A stretch of 64,000 nucleotides of DNA. Origin: JAFTYO01 sp045644765 (GTDB lineage Bacteria; Pseudomonadota; Alphaproteobacteria; RF32; CAG-239). Positions 42,091 through 51,622 of this stretch are shown piece after piece; position 1 is the stretch's first letter; each line of letters opens with the position of its first letter. The notes under the pieces were generated by a model, which worked only from the letters and a program-made list of their open reading frames with translations, did not search any database and was not told where the DNA came from. The stretch spans positions 1 through 64,000 of the forward strand of contig JAZRHM010000029.1 in NCBI GenBank assembly GCA_045644765.1, read 5' to 3'. The translations under genes and the position numbers were made by a program.

Positions 42091-42705
42091 TTAAGAAATT
42101 TGCAACGACGCCTGATAATCGGTAAAGCTTAATTTTATTGATATGTTTGATTGTGTTAATATGTCTTGTAAGTAAAGTAAAGGAGCGTTTTGCGCCGGGT
42201 TTTCATCGCTGATGTTGCCGTTTAAGCAGTTTTGCAATGTGTTTAACTTTGATGCCGATAATATGTTTTCTGAAGTTGCCGTAAATTCGATACCAGTATC
42301 GCCTTCTATTGCAGCGATTACTCCGCCTTTTATGAATATGTCAGATAAAACCATTATACTTAGCAACACAATTTTGTATAACTGCGGGGTTTTGATTTGT
42401 AAATTTAATTTAATGGGAAAATTTCTGTTTCCAATTGTTTGTACATATTCTGTTGCTATTAAGTTTAGTTCTTCGATGTTTTTTACAGTGGCATTATTTA
42501 GACCAAATGCAAGGCGAAAAAATTTTAAGCGCGCTGATAAAACTTTTGAGCTTAATTCTAATATGGGTTTTACATCAGAAACGCTTTCCGGATCATCATC
42601 CAAAAGTTCAACAGCGTTTGAAACAGCCCCTATGTTTCCGATTAAATCGTGGCTTATTCTGGTGCATATGAGTTCTGAAATTTGAAATGATAAATCTTTT
42701 GACAT
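42091..42705 (-). CDS. chpT: Histidine phosphotransferase ChpT
   Basis: 204 aa. DHp-like helix with RISHDLIGNIGAVSNAVELLDDD; the His in ISHD is the phospho-accepting residue, as in Caulobacter ChpT (R-x-x-HDL). Then a degenerate Bergerat-like domain. AGGA 7 nt before the ATG. ChpT relays phosphate from CckA to CtrA and CpdR, controlling the cell cycle. This is an alphaproteobacteria-specific pathway. Downstream of the 42715 gene with a 9-nt gap. Confidence 0.85.
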   Translation of the reverse strand: MSKDLSFQISELICTRISHDLIGNIGAVSNAVELLDDDPESVSDVKPILELSSKVLSARLKFFRLAFGLNNATVKNIEELNLIATEYVQTIGNRNFPIKLNLQIKTPQLYKIVLLSIMVLSDIFIKGGVIAAIEGDTGIEFTATSENILSASKLNTLQNCLNGNISDENPAQNAPLLYLQDILTQSNISIKLSFTDYQASLQIS

Positions 42706-42714
42706 GAAATTTTC

Positions 42715-43740
42715 CTAAAATGTGTATAAATCAGTATTCATAAAGCGTTGGTCTTCGCGGGACATTCTGGTGTAATCCAGCTCTTTTAACATTGTATCTT
42801 CCAACAATAATAAGCCGGTAGCCGCTCTCATATAAGGTTTGTTTCCGCCAAGCCCCCATATAACATCTTGTTTGTTATCCGGTGTGCCATATTTTTGGTT
42901 TATTTTTTTCCAAAAATCATATATTTTTATATTGCGCAAATATAAAGCTTTAGGACTGTTTCCTGTTAAATTTGCTGCTTCTGTGCGATAAGTTATTTTG
43001 TATATTTTGTTACCTGTGAAATTACTTGTAAGATAAATATTGACGCTTTCTTTTGTGTCAAATTTATTAAACTCAACTTGAGAGATATATTCATGATTGC
43101 TTTTTCGAGCTAACTGAATTACACAGTTGTTTAATCTTTCGTAACCGACAATACTGTTGTTACGACAAGTTTCTTCATTGCGCCATCTGATAAAATTTGG
43201 GATATCCATTTTCTGTGAGATTTTTTTATAACCTCTTTTGCTTAGAGCATCTTCGGCCTGTTTATAAGTCATCCTGAGCATTACACCTGAGATATCAAAA
43301 ACTGACACATTTGATTTGGTGTTTCTGCCCTTACTTTCTTCTATCATGTTTGATAAAGGATTATCATTGTTTTCTGATTTTTTTCCGGCAAGTTCTTTGA
43401 GTGCGTTATAACCACTTCCTATCCAAGTTTGAACATCTGTTTTTTCATCGTTATTTTCGGAATTTTCTTTTAAATTGTCGGTAAGAGATTTTCTGGTATT
43501 AAGTTTTACGACATCATTATCTTCTTTGTGTTGAGATTTAGTTTTTGCTTTTGGAGAAATTACTTGTGGATTTATTTTTATATCATTACCAAAAGCATCG
43601 ACTAATTCGTTATCAAAATTTAAATCATCATCCAGGATATTTTCATTTTGTTCTGTCGCATCAACTAAACTTGACGGACCTTGTGCATGTGCACACAAGG
43701 CGATAAATGAGAATGCAACTGATAAAAACAATCTTTTCAT
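42715..43740 (-). CDS. Secreted protein of unknown function, upstream of chpT
   Basis: 341 aa. Signal peptide (MKRLFLSVAFSFIALCAHA), an Asn/Asp/Lys-rich disordered region to about residue 130, then a folded domain (VFDISGVMLRMTYKQAEDAL, FIRWRNEETCRNNSIVGYERLNNCVIQLAR) with two cysteines that could pair. Periplasmic. No family recognised. Nine nt before chpT, so co-transcription is likely, but no functional tie is evident. Confidence 0.7.
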   Translation of the reverse strand: MKRLFLSVAFSFIALCAHAQGPSSLVDATEQNENILDDDLNFDNELVDAFGNDIKINPQVISPKAKTKSQHKEDNDVVKLNTRKSLTDNLKENSENNDEKTDVQTWIGSGYNALKELAGKKSENNDNPLSNMIEESKGRNTKSNVSVFDISGVMLRMTYKQAEDALSKRGYKKISQKMDIPNFIRWRNEETCRNNSIVGYERLNNCVIQLARKSNHEYISQVEFNKFDTKESVNIYLTSNFTGNKIYKITYRTEAANLTGNSPKALYLRNIKIYDFWKKINQKYGTPDNKQDVIWGLGGNKPYMRAATGLLLLEDTMLKELDYTRMSREDQRFMNTDLYTF

Positions 43741-43881
43741 GAATACTCCTATTTTAAACTGTCGTTCAGTATACTACCATATATACAATTAAAAAAAGTT
43801 TAATGAAAAGTGGGCAAAATTTATTTACAAAAGATAAAAAAGAAGCTAAAAGTACATAAATTTTGTAAAGGGAACAGATAT

Positions 43882-45237
43882 ATGATGGAACAGACAATAA
43901 CAGTTATTGGTGCCGGCCTTGCTGGTAGCGAAGCTGCTTGGCAACTTGCAGAACGGGGTGTGAAAGTTAGAATTTATGATATGAAGCCTCAAAAGATGTC
44001 CCCAGCTCATAAGAGTGAGCATTTTGCTGAGCTTGTTTGTTCAAACTCATTTCGTTCTGATGATTATGAACATAATGCCGTAGGCCTTTTACATGAAGAA
44101 ATGCGCCGCTTCGGATCGATTGTAATGGAGTCTGCTCAAAAAAATAAGGTTCCGGCAGGAGGCGCTTTAGCCGTTGACAGAAACTCTTTTGCAGAATTTA
44201 TCAGTAATAAACTTAAAAATCATAAAAATATCGAAATTATAAATGAAGAAATTACTCGGTTACCTGATGCTGATGACGGATTATGTATAGTTGCAACGGG
44301 ACCGCTTACATCTGAATCTTTAGCAGAAGATTTATTGAAAAAGATTGATAATCAGACGCTTTCTTTTTATGATGCTATTGCACCGGTTGTCTATACTGAA
44401 AGTATCGATTTTTCAAAAGCATGGTACCAATCAAGATATGATAAAGGAGAAAGTAAAGACTATATAAATTGTCCGATGAATAAGGAGCAATATTATAGTT
44501 TTGTGGAAGAGCTGTTAAATGCTCAAAAAGTTGAATTTCATGAATTTGAAAAACCGGAATATTTTGACGGTTGTCTGCCGATAGAAGTGATGGCAGAGCG
44601 TGGGTGTGATACACTTGTTTTCGGTCCTATGAAACCTGTTGGTTTGACCAATCCGAACAGTGATGAGAAACCATTTGCAGTTGTTCAATTACGTCAAGAC
44701 AATAAGGATGATACTTTACGTAATATAGTAGGATTTCAGACGAAACTAAAATATGGCGAACAAGAACGTATTTTTAGGCTTATTCCAGGACTTGAAAAAG
44801 CTGAATTTGCAAGATTGGGAGGGATTCATAAAAATACATTTATTAAAAGCCCGGTTTTATTAAATGAATTTTTGCAATTAAAAAAATATCCGCATATTAT
44901 GTTTGCCGGACAAATTACCGGCTGTGAAGGGTATGTGGAAAGTGCTTGCATCGGTTTATTGGCCGGCTATTTTGCGTCTTGTTTGCTGAAACATAAGAAA
45001 CCTGTTTTGCCTCCGATTACGACGGCGATGGGTTCTATGCTGAGACATCTTCAAGATGTTACTGATATTGAAAATTATCAACCAATGAATATTAATTTCG
45101 GTTTATTTCCGACAGTTGAAGTTCAAATTACACCAAATGGTAAAAAGCGTAAACTTAAAGGAATTGATCGTAAAGAATATTATTGTAAAAGAGCATTAGA
45201 AGATTGTGACGCATGGCTGGAGAAACTTAATGAATAA
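43882..45237 (+). CDS. trmFO: Methylenetetrahydrofolate-tRNA-(uracil-5-)-methyltransferase
   Basis: 451 aa from the ATG at 43882 (GGGA 8 nt upstream; frame also open from 43810). FAD-binding TVIGAGLAGSEAAWQLAERG, YDMKPQKMSPAHKS, LVCSNSFRSDD (conserved Cys), GALAVDRNSFAEF, and the C-terminal GLLAGYFAS, MGSMLRHL, NFGLFP. Forms m5U54 in the tRNA T-loop with folate and FADH2. Divergent from the chpT operon. Confidence 0.95.
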   Translation: MMEQTITVIGAGLAGSEAAWQLAERGVKVRIYDMKPQKMSPAHKSEHFAELVCSNSFRSDDYEHNAVGLLHEEMRRFGSIVMESAQKNKVPAGGALAVDRNSFAEFISNKLKNHKNIEIINEEITRLPDADDGLCIVATGPLTSESLAEDLLKKIDNQTLSFYDAIAPVVYTESIDFSKAWYQSRYDKGESKDYINCPMNKEQYYSFVEELLNAQKVEFHEFEKPEYFDGCLPIEVMAERGCDTLVFGPMKPVGLTNPNSDEKPFAVVQLRQDNKDDTLRNIVGFQTKLKYGEQERIFRLIPGLEKAEFARLGGIHKNTFIKSPVLLNEFLQLKKYPHIMFAGQITGCEGYVESACIGLLAGYFASCLLKHKKPVLPPITTAMGSMLRHLQDVTDIENYQPMNINFGLFPTVEVQITPNGKKRKLKGIDRKEYYCKRALEDCDAWLEKLNE

Positions 45238-45260
45238 TTTTTTAATTATGCTCTCAAAGG

Positions 45261-45289
45261 TTGACTTAAGTGTAATATTGTTTTATGTT
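45261..45289 (+). promoter_or_regulatory. Promoter of the squalene/phytoene synthase family gene
   Basis: TTGACT (45261-45266), 17 bp, TATGTT (45284-45289), about 54 nt before the start codon. Confidence 0.5.
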
Positions 45290-45343
45290 GTTTTAAGGTA
45301 GCTCTTTGTAAGAGTGAGGGTGTTAAAAATAGAGGGCGTTTAG

Positions 45344-46177
45344 ATGAGTTCTATCGGTAAGCTAGTCAGGAAATCGCAAGCGGTGATGTTTTGGTGTATG
45401 CGGGTGTTGCCCAAAGCTAAGAGAGAGGCTGTTTATACATTATATGCTTTTTGTAAGCATATTGATAATGTAATTGACGGTAACTTAGATAAAGAAGAAA
45501 AATTAGAAATTTTTAAGGCTTGGCAAGAAGAACTTATAAATATTTATGATAAAAAAGTTCCGCTCAGTAATATAGGGCGCAAAATTTATAAAAATTGTAT
45601 GCGTTTCAAGATATGTAAAGAAGATTTTAAACAAATTTTATCTTCAGCTATGATGAATTTTCCGGAATATATTAAAGCGCCTGATTATGAAAATTTTTAT
45701 AAATATTGTTATGGATTAGTAGAAATTCCAATGTATATAACCTTGTCTATTATGGGTGTTTTAGATGAGAAGCAAAGAAGAGAATTATCTCAAAACTTTG
45801 GTCGTGCAATATTTATTACAGATGTTTTAAAAGACATTAAAGACGATGCTATGCGTGGTCGTCTATATCTTCCTGTAGAGTTGCTAAAGCAAGCAAATAT
45901 TACTTCGAAAGATCCTTTAACTGTGGTTACGGATAAAAATTTAATATCTGTAAGGGAAACTTTATCTCGTGATGTTTCGGTTTGTTTTGAAAAAGCTTTT
46001 GATACATTACAATGTACCGATAGAAAAATAACAAGACCACTTAGGTTTATTTTGCATATTTATAAACGATATTTTGATATTATGCAAAATAGAGGATGGG
46101 AAATTATATCTCCTAAACCGATTATTGGTTTTAAGGATAAGGTGGCAATTGTATATAAAGTTGTTTTTGATAAATAA
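45344..46177 (+). CDS. Squalene/phytoene synthase family protein (HpnD-like)
   Basis: 277 aa. Aspartate-rich motifs of head-to-head prenyl synthases: HIDNVID (DxxxD; near residue 41) and DVLKDIKDDAMRGRLYLP (second motif, close to the HpnD N-L-R-D-x-x-E-D pattern). Condenses two farnesyl diphosphates. By analogy with HpnC/D/E this is presqualene diphosphate synthase of hopanoid or squalene synthesis, but no partners are adjacent, so phytoene or squalene synthase remain open. Confidence 0.8.
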   Translation: MSSIGKLVRKSQAVMFWCMRVLPKAKREAVYTLYAFCKHIDNVIDGNLDKEEKLEIFKAWQEELINIYDKKVPLSNIGRKIYKNCMRFKICKEDFKQILSSAMMNFPEYIKAPDYENFYKYCYGLVEIPMYITLSIMGVLDEKQRRELSQNFGRAIFITDVLKDIKDDAMRGRLYLPVELLKQANITSKDPLTVVTDKNLISVRETLSRDVSVCFEKAFDTLQCTDRKITRPLRFILHIYKRYFDIMQNRGWEIISPKPIIGFKDKVAIVYKVVFDK

Positions 46178-46266
46178 TATCTTGTTATAAATTAATAAAA
46201 AACACTTTATTATAGTATTATATGTTATATCCTTTCGTTAGTGTGACTAATATGAAAGGAAATTTA

Positions 46267-47157
46267 ATGTTAAAGTTTTATAATCTTATATTACTTTCTA
46301 CAGTTTTGATGTTGCCGTCAATTAATGTGATGGCTGAAGAAACCGGTAATGTAGTTGAAGAAGCTCCAAAAAGCTCATTAAAAGCAAATTTAAATCGTAT
46401 AGCTTTACAATATAACCAAAATAGTGTTACCAATAAAGATGAGGAAGATAATTATCCAGGTAGTTTCAGTTCTGATGAGCAAGAAGTTTTTACAGGTATA
46501 TTTGATGGAAATATTGAATATGCTACAGATAATATGGTTTGGCTAAACAGCTTGTTTATGGAATATGGTGAAAGTAAGACCACAGAAGATGGTGAAACTA
46601 CAAAAAGTGAAAACGCAGATAAGATTTTATTTACAACAGATTATACTCATAAACTTTGGCAGTTGGAAGAAGGTATTGTAGGTCCTTTTGTTAATTTAGG
46701 CTATCAAACTGAATTTACAACTTTTACGGCTGACGATGGTGATGATTACAGAACCAAAATATTGCGGGGTAAAACAGGTGTAAAATTATACGATGGAAAG
46801 CATTTTAAAGAATTATATGCAGCGATAGTTGAAGAAGCTGATTTTACCTATGGTGATACAAATATGAAAACAGGTGCTGAAATAGGTTATAGATTTGAGT
46901 ATGATATCAGAGAAGATATGCAATTTGTTTCATCAGGTTATTATCGTCACTTTTTTGAGTATGGTAAATATGAAAGAACCGATTATAAATATGAATTAGA
47001 AACGAATAATCGTATTGATGTGGCTATAATAAACGGCTTATCATTTGCACCTTTTGTAAATTATCATCTCGCTAAAACAAGAGGAGCTGAAAAAAGTAGA
47101 AGTGATACAACGGTTGGCCTATCTTTGGGTTATAAAACTAATTATCAATTTTGGTAA
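46267..47157 (+). CDS. Outer-membrane beta-barrel protein (DUF481-like)
   Basis: 296 aa from the ATG at 46267 (AAGGA 6 nt upstream; the frame extends to 46222). Signal peptide (MLKFYNLILLSTVLMLPSINVMA). The rest alternates hydrophobic and polar residues with Gly/Tyr turns (VGPFVNLGYQTEFTTF, TGAEIGYRFEYDI, FVSSGYYRHFFEYG) and ends NYQFW, an aromatic C-terminus recognised by the BAM machinery. Resembles DUF481/YdiY-like barrels by pattern only. Specific function unknown. Terminator at 47169-47203. Confidence 0.7.
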   Translation: MLKFYNLILLSTVLMLPSINVMAEETGNVVEEAPKSSLKANLNRIALQYNQNSVTNKDEEDNYPGSFSSDEQEVFTGIFDGNIEYATDNMVWLNSLFMEYGESKTTEDGETTKSENADKILFTTDYTHKLWQLEEGIVGPFVNLGYQTEFTTFTADDGDDYRTKILRGKTGVKLYDGKHFKELYAAIVEEADFTYGDTNMKTGAEIGYRFEYDIREDMQFVSSGYYRHFFEYGKYERTDYKYELETNNRIDVAIINGLSFAPFVNYHLAKTRGAEKSRSDTTVGLSLGYKTNYQFW

Positions 47158-47168
47158 AATAGCTGAAC

Positions 47169-47203
47169 TAAATAAACCTCCATTGTTACAATGGGGGTTT
47201 ATT
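47169..47203 (+). terminator. Terminator of the outer-membrane protein gene
   Basis: AAATAAACCTCCATTG / CAATGGGGGTTTATTT stem with TTA loop. Confidence 0.8.
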
Positions 47204-47205
47204 TA

Positions 47206-47238
47206 CAAAAAAGAACCGTCGCTAACAGCGACGGTTTG
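47206..47238 (-). terminator. Terminator of the 58-aa protein gene
   Basis: Minus strand ACCGTCGC TGTTA GCGACGGT followed by TCTTTTTT. Confidence 0.8.
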
Positions 47239-47257
47239 TATAGTATATGAAGTTTTG

Positions 47258-47434
47258 CTACGATTGTCTCTCTTTACTCTTATCCATATCAGCTTTGGAG
47301 TTGTTATTAGTTGAACGAGCGTATTCTTCAGCTAATTTACCAACAGAAACTTTTTCCTGCATAAAGCGCATTCCTGTAAGCATGGACTTACGTCTGAAGT
47401 CTTGTGCTTTTTTCAATGAAATCTCGTTTACCAT
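47258..47434 (-). CDS. Small basic protein, 58 aa, unknown
   Basis: MVNEISLKKAQDFRRKSM... with GGAG 7 nt before the ATG at 47434 and its own terminator. Those signals make it a real gene despite its size. Helical and charged, with the sequence FMQEKVSVGKLAEEYARST in the middle and a hydrophilic, Asn/Lys/Asp-rich tail. No membrane segment. No family recognised. Confidence 0.7.
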   Translation of the reverse strand: MVNEISLKKAQDFRRKSMLTGMRFMQEKVSVGKLAEEYARSTNNNSKADMDKSKERQS

Positions 47435-47548
47435 GACTATTCTCCTTTAGCCAAAATTTATTATTAGTGTCAATATAACATAGTTTTTAAAAGCTGTCAA
47501 GTATATGTAACAAAAATATTACAAAATAGTGTATTTTTTTATTACATA

Positions 47549-49984
47549 TTATTTTCCTAAACATCCTTGAGTTTCTTTTGCATACTTAACATAATACTTA
47601 TAGTATTCATCCAAATTTTTTGAAACCAAATAATTTACCGTGCCTTTAGGATATTTACCGTTTTTGTCCGGAACTCCGGCAGGTACACCTGTTAAAATCT
47701 CGATTCCATCATCTACTGTATCGACGGCATATATATGGAACATGTTATTTTCTACAGCTTCAACGATTTCTTCTTTAAGCATTAGGTTGTTAACATTTGT
47801 TGCTGGTATAATAACACCTTGTTTGCCGGTTAATCCATTGTATTTGCATACTTCAAAGAAACCTTCAATTTTTTCGTTTACTCCCCCTATGGGTTGGATT
47901 TCTCCGAATTGATTGATTGATCCGGTAACAGCAATGCTTTGTTTGATAGGTAATTCTGAAATTGCTGAAAGTAGGCAGTAGTACTCGGTAGAAGATGCGC
48001 TGTCACCGTCTACACCACCATATGATTGCTCAAATACGATTGATGCTGATAATGACAATGGCTTATGTTTTGCGAATCTGTTAGAAAGAAGTGCTTGTAA
48101 AATAAGAACACCCTTAGTATGTATAGGCCCACTCATTTCAATTTCGCGTTCAATGTTTACAAATTCGCCTTTTCCCATTCGAACTTGAGTGGTAATACGC
48201 GCTGGTTTTCCGAAAGAATTGCGCGAGAAATTGTATACAACCAATCCGTTTATTTGTCCGATGCGTTCCCCTTGTACATCCATTAAGATTGTACCTTTAT
48301 CAATTTGTTCAAGCATGGCTTTATTTACTCGATCGCTACGGTAGATTTGAGCGCTAATGGCTTGAATGATATGATTTTTACCAATTTGTTTGGCGTTAGA
48401 TTTCCTAGCCCAATAATCGGCTTCTCTAAGTAAGTCGCCAATAGAAGCTATATGAGCCGTTAATTTTTCAGAATCGTCTGCCAGACGTGATGAATATTCA
48501 ATAACTTTGGCAACAGCTTGTTTATTTAATGAACGAATTTTTTTCTTTTTAGATAAAGAACCGATAAGCTTTGCATATTCAATTTCATTTTCATCTGTTC
48601 TATCCATAACAATACCAAAATCGGCAACCACCTTAAAATAATCAGAAAAATCGGGATCACGTTCAGCTAAAAGTTCATAAAGCTCTTCATCTCCGGTTAA
48701 AATGATTTTTACATCTAAAGGTATTGGTTCCGGATCGAGAGAAATTGTTGTGAAGCTTGTTTCATCACTGGGTGATTCGATTTTTATATTTTTTGAAGCT
48801 AAGGCTCTCTTTAAGGAATCCCAAGCATATGGTTGGATTAAGAGTTTTCTGGCATCAATTAACAAGAATCCTCCATTTGCTTGATGTAATGCTCCGGATT
48901 TAATTAAAGTAAAATCTGTTAAAAGAGCACCGTATTGTTGAACTCTTTCGACTTTTCCTACTAAGTTTCCTTGTGTGGGATGATCTAATAAAACTATTGG
49001 AGCTCCTGATTTAGGAGTGTTTTTTATAATTACATTCACCTTGAATTTAGCAAATTTGTCTTCGTCATTTTTATTCATGCGACTTAAAAGTTGATTTAGA
49101 GGATCTTCGTCATTGCCGGCATTCTGAGGCTGAGTGTCTGGCATAAACTCATCAATACTGTCAATTATGTTTTTTTGCACATTTCTTAAAAAATCAATAG
49201 CTCCTTTAAATTTTTTATATTTCAACTTTAATTCGTCTATAGGCTTGGTTATCAGATTTTTTGCCATTTTTTCGCGTAAACGCTCAATTTCAAGGCGTTG
49301 CTTTTCTTCCCATAAAGGTAATTCTTGAGAAGTGTTCTCTATTTCAGTTTGCATGGCGTTCAAGTCAGCTGTTATTTTTTGTTTATCTTCAGGTGAAAGT
49401 TGTTCAAAAGCTTCCGGACTTAACACTTCTCCATCTTTTACCGGTGCAACAACAATTCCAACAGGCATGTGTAATAAAGATACACTTTTACCACGAGCTT
49501 TTTTCTGTAAAATTTTTATATAATCATCCTTTTTGCTTTTATATTTCTGCCTAATGATCTCCAAGGCTGCTTTATATTCTTCACTATCGGGGATGGTTGG
49601 AATATAATTTCTTAATTCATCTATCAAGTCGTCAACATCTTTAGCAAACTCTGTGGCAATTCCTGCCTCAAAATATATAGCATTTGGTTTATGTGGTTCC
49701 TCAAAATTATAAACATATGCCCAATCATTTGGGGTGGGGCGTAAAACAGCTTCTTTTTCCAAAATACGTTTAACCAAACTCATTTTACCTGTTCCTTCAG
49801 GACCGAAACAAAATAAGTTATATCCTTTTGATTTGATATTTATTCCAAGTTCTACAGCACTTATAGCTCTATCTTGACCTAATGCTGACAAGCGTTCTTC
49901 TAAATCGGCTGTTGAATTAAAGTCAAATTTTGAAGGGTCGCATTTTCTGTAAAGCTGTTCCGTTGATAATTTTGTTATAGCCAT
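47549..49984 (-). CDS. Lon-related ATP-dependent protease (AAA_32 + Lon S16 domain)
   Basis: 811 aa. N-terminal helical domain, ATPase with a P-loop-like FGPEGTGKMSLV (Met where Ser/Thr is usual), NGGFLLIDARKLL (Walker B region) and LTGDEELYELL. C-terminal S16 protease with GGVDGDSASSTEYY (catalytic Ser) and IGGVNEKIEGFFE (catalytic Lys). This is the YcbZ/LonH-type architecture, not canonical Lon. Cytosolic protein turnover. It has its own unit between divergent or convergent neighbours. Confidence 0.9.
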   Translation of the reverse strand: MAITKLSTEQLYRKCDPSKFDFNSTADLEERLSALGQDRAISAVELGINIKSKGYNLFCFGPEGTGKMSLVKRILEKEAVLRPTPNDWAYVYNFEEPHKPNAIYFEAGIATEFAKDVDDLIDELRNYIPTIPDSEEYKAALEIIRQKYKSKKDDYIKILQKKARGKSVSLLHMPVGIVVAPVKDGEVLSPEAFEQLSPEDKQKITADLNAMQTEIENTSQELPLWEEKQRLEIERLREKMAKNLITKPIDELKLKYKKFKGAIDFLRNVQKNIIDSIDEFMPDTQPQNAGNDEDPLNQLLSRMNKNDEDKFAKFKVNVIIKNTPKSGAPIVLLDHPTQGNLVGKVERVQQYGALLTDFTLIKSGALHQANGGFLLIDARKLLIQPYAWDSLKRALASKNIKIESPSDETSFTTISLDPEPIPLDVKIILTGDEELYELLAERDPDFSDYFKVVADFGIVMDRTDENEIEYAKLIGSLSKKKKIRSLNKQAVAKVIEYSSRLADDSEKLTAHIASIGDLLREADYWARKSNAKQIGKNHIIQAISAQIYRSDRVNKAMLEQIDKGTILMDVQGERIGQINGLVVYNFSRNSFGKPARITTQVRMGKGEFVNIEREIEMSGPIHTKGVLILQALLSNRFAKHKPLSLSASIVFEQSYGGVDGDSASSTEYYCLLSAISELPIKQSIAVTGSINQFGEIQPIGGVNEKIEGFFEVCKYNGLTGKQGVIIPATNVNNLMLKEEIVEAVENNMFHIYAVDTVDDGIEILTGVPAGVPDKNGKYPKGTVNYLVSKNLDEYYKYYVKYAKETQGCLGK

Positions 49985-50055
49985 AGTGTAAAATCCTTTT
50001 GCATTTTAATTTATAATTTGTATAATTATATGGGTAAAAAACTAATTTAGTGTAA

Positions 50056-51543
50056 ATGTCGATGAAATATTTTTATTTAATTTTAATATTTTTGGTGCTG
50101 TACATAGTTTGGCAGTCGATAAAGTTTGCAATGTTAAAGCGTTTTTTCCATGCATGTGTATTAAAAAAAGCTTTGTTTATCTATTCTCTAAAAGATAAAC
50201 ATAATGTATTTTCCTCATATATTTGGCTCAAGGTTGCTAATCTTTATAGCGGGGTATCTCGTGATAAAAAAGAAATCTTTGTGAAGTTGTTGGAAGATGA
50301 AAATTTTGAGCAAGTTATAAATTGTGTTACTGCTAAAAGTTCAGGTTTATCTTATGCTTTTAGGGCTATGTTGGGGTTGAAAAAAAGCAAGTTTAACTTG
50401 CAACAATATGTAAATAAAAATCAGAATGATATAGATGCTTTACTTATGCTGGCGATGATTTATGCCGAAGATTTTGCATATACTAAATTAGAAAAAATAC
50501 TTAATAAATTAAAATCGTTAAAATTAAATAAAAACGAAAAGTATATGGTTTATATTTTGGAATCAAAGCTTTATATGCATGATACAGATATGCTTTCAGC
50601 AAGTAGAAAAGCTTTTAAGGCAATACGCTTTTTCAAAAGAAATGAGTTTTTATATGAAGAAGCTCAGTCTTATGTGCTGCTAGGTGAAATATACAGAATT
50701 AGCGCTATGTATGATGTTTCGCAAATGATGTATGAGGCTGCGCAAAAAATATATTCTGCACTTGGGAATGTTATAAAAGTTGCTGATGTGAAAACTCTTA
50801 AAGCAATTTTGTTTATGGGACAAGAAAGATTTGTTGAAGCAAAAGAAGTGTTTGATGAATGTAAAAAGATTTTTAAGAAGAACAATTTGAAGAAAAAGTA
50901 TGCTGAAGTGTTAAATCAGCAAGCATTATTATATATTTTACAAGGTAGATACTCAATAGCATTAAAAAATGCAACAAATGCAAGGGAAATACACAGACAA
51001 ATTAAAAATAAAAGAGGAGAGAGCTTTTCGTTGGAGCTTGCTTCTTTGGTTGAATATAATAAACATCATTACAAAGATGCTCTTGATTTTGCAGTTGATG
51101 CGATGTCTTTGTATGAGAGATCTAAAAATTATGCTGCTTATGAGGATAGCGCATTTGTAGCAGCTCAATCTTGTTTTGCACTCAAGGAATATGAGAAATC
51201 GGAACAGTTTTGCAGAAAAATTCTTAACATACACAGTAAGCATAATACATGTTTTCATGTGGCAAATGTGTATTCACTATTAGGGCTTATTTATGTTAAA
51301 CTTAATGATTTTAACAGAGCATCTGCATTGTTTAAAAAATCTTTGAATATAGAGCAATGTAATGAAAGATATTCCGCTGTGGCAATTGATTATGTTAATT
51401 TGGCATTAATTGATAAAAAAACAGGTAAACTAAACAGTGCGTTGCATAATTTTCAATCAGCATTAAGCAGTGCTAAAAAACAAAATGATGAAAAGTTGTG
51501 TGCGATAATAGAACAACAAATTAAAAAAATAAAAAAGTTTTAG
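50056..51543 (+). CDS. Membrane-anchored TPR protein
   Basis: 495 aa. N-terminal transmembrane helix (YFYLILIFLVLYIVWQSIKFA) then about ten TPR-like helical pairs (YVLLGEIYRISAMYDVSQMM, AIDYVNLALIDKKTGKLNSA). A second ATG six nt on is equally possible; neither has a clear ribosome-binding site. Scaffolding at the inner membrane is inferred from layout. The next gene in the same direction is also a TPR-like membrane protein. Confidence 0.75.
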   Translation: MSMKYFYLILIFLVLYIVWQSIKFAMLKRFFHACVLKKALFIYSLKDKHNVFSSYIWLKVANLYSGVSRDKKEIFVKLLEDENFEQVINCVTAKSSGLSYAFRAMLGLKKSKFNLQQYVNKNQNDIDALLMLAMIYAEDFAYTKLEKILNKLKSLKLNKNEKYMVYILESKLYMHDTDMLSASRKAFKAIRFFKRNEFLYEEAQSYVLLGEIYRISAMYDVSQMMYEAAQKIYSALGNVIKVADVKTLKAILFMGQERFVEAKEVFDECKKIFKKNNLKKKYAEVLNQQALLYILQGRYSIALKNATNAREIHRQIKNKRGESFSLELASLVEYNKHHYKDALDFAVDAMSLYERSKNYAAYEDSAFVAAQSCFALKEYEKSEQFCRKILNIHSKHNTCFHVANVYSLLGLIYVKLNDFNRASALFKKSLNIEQCNERYSAVAIDYVNLALIDKKTGKLNSALHNFQSALSSAKKQNDEKLCAIIEQQIKKIKKF

Positions 51544-51622
51544 ATAATAAGTAATATATTTTTAATGAATTAACATTATATTTATAACCACTATTCTTAA
51601 AATTGACAGAAGAGAGGAAGTT

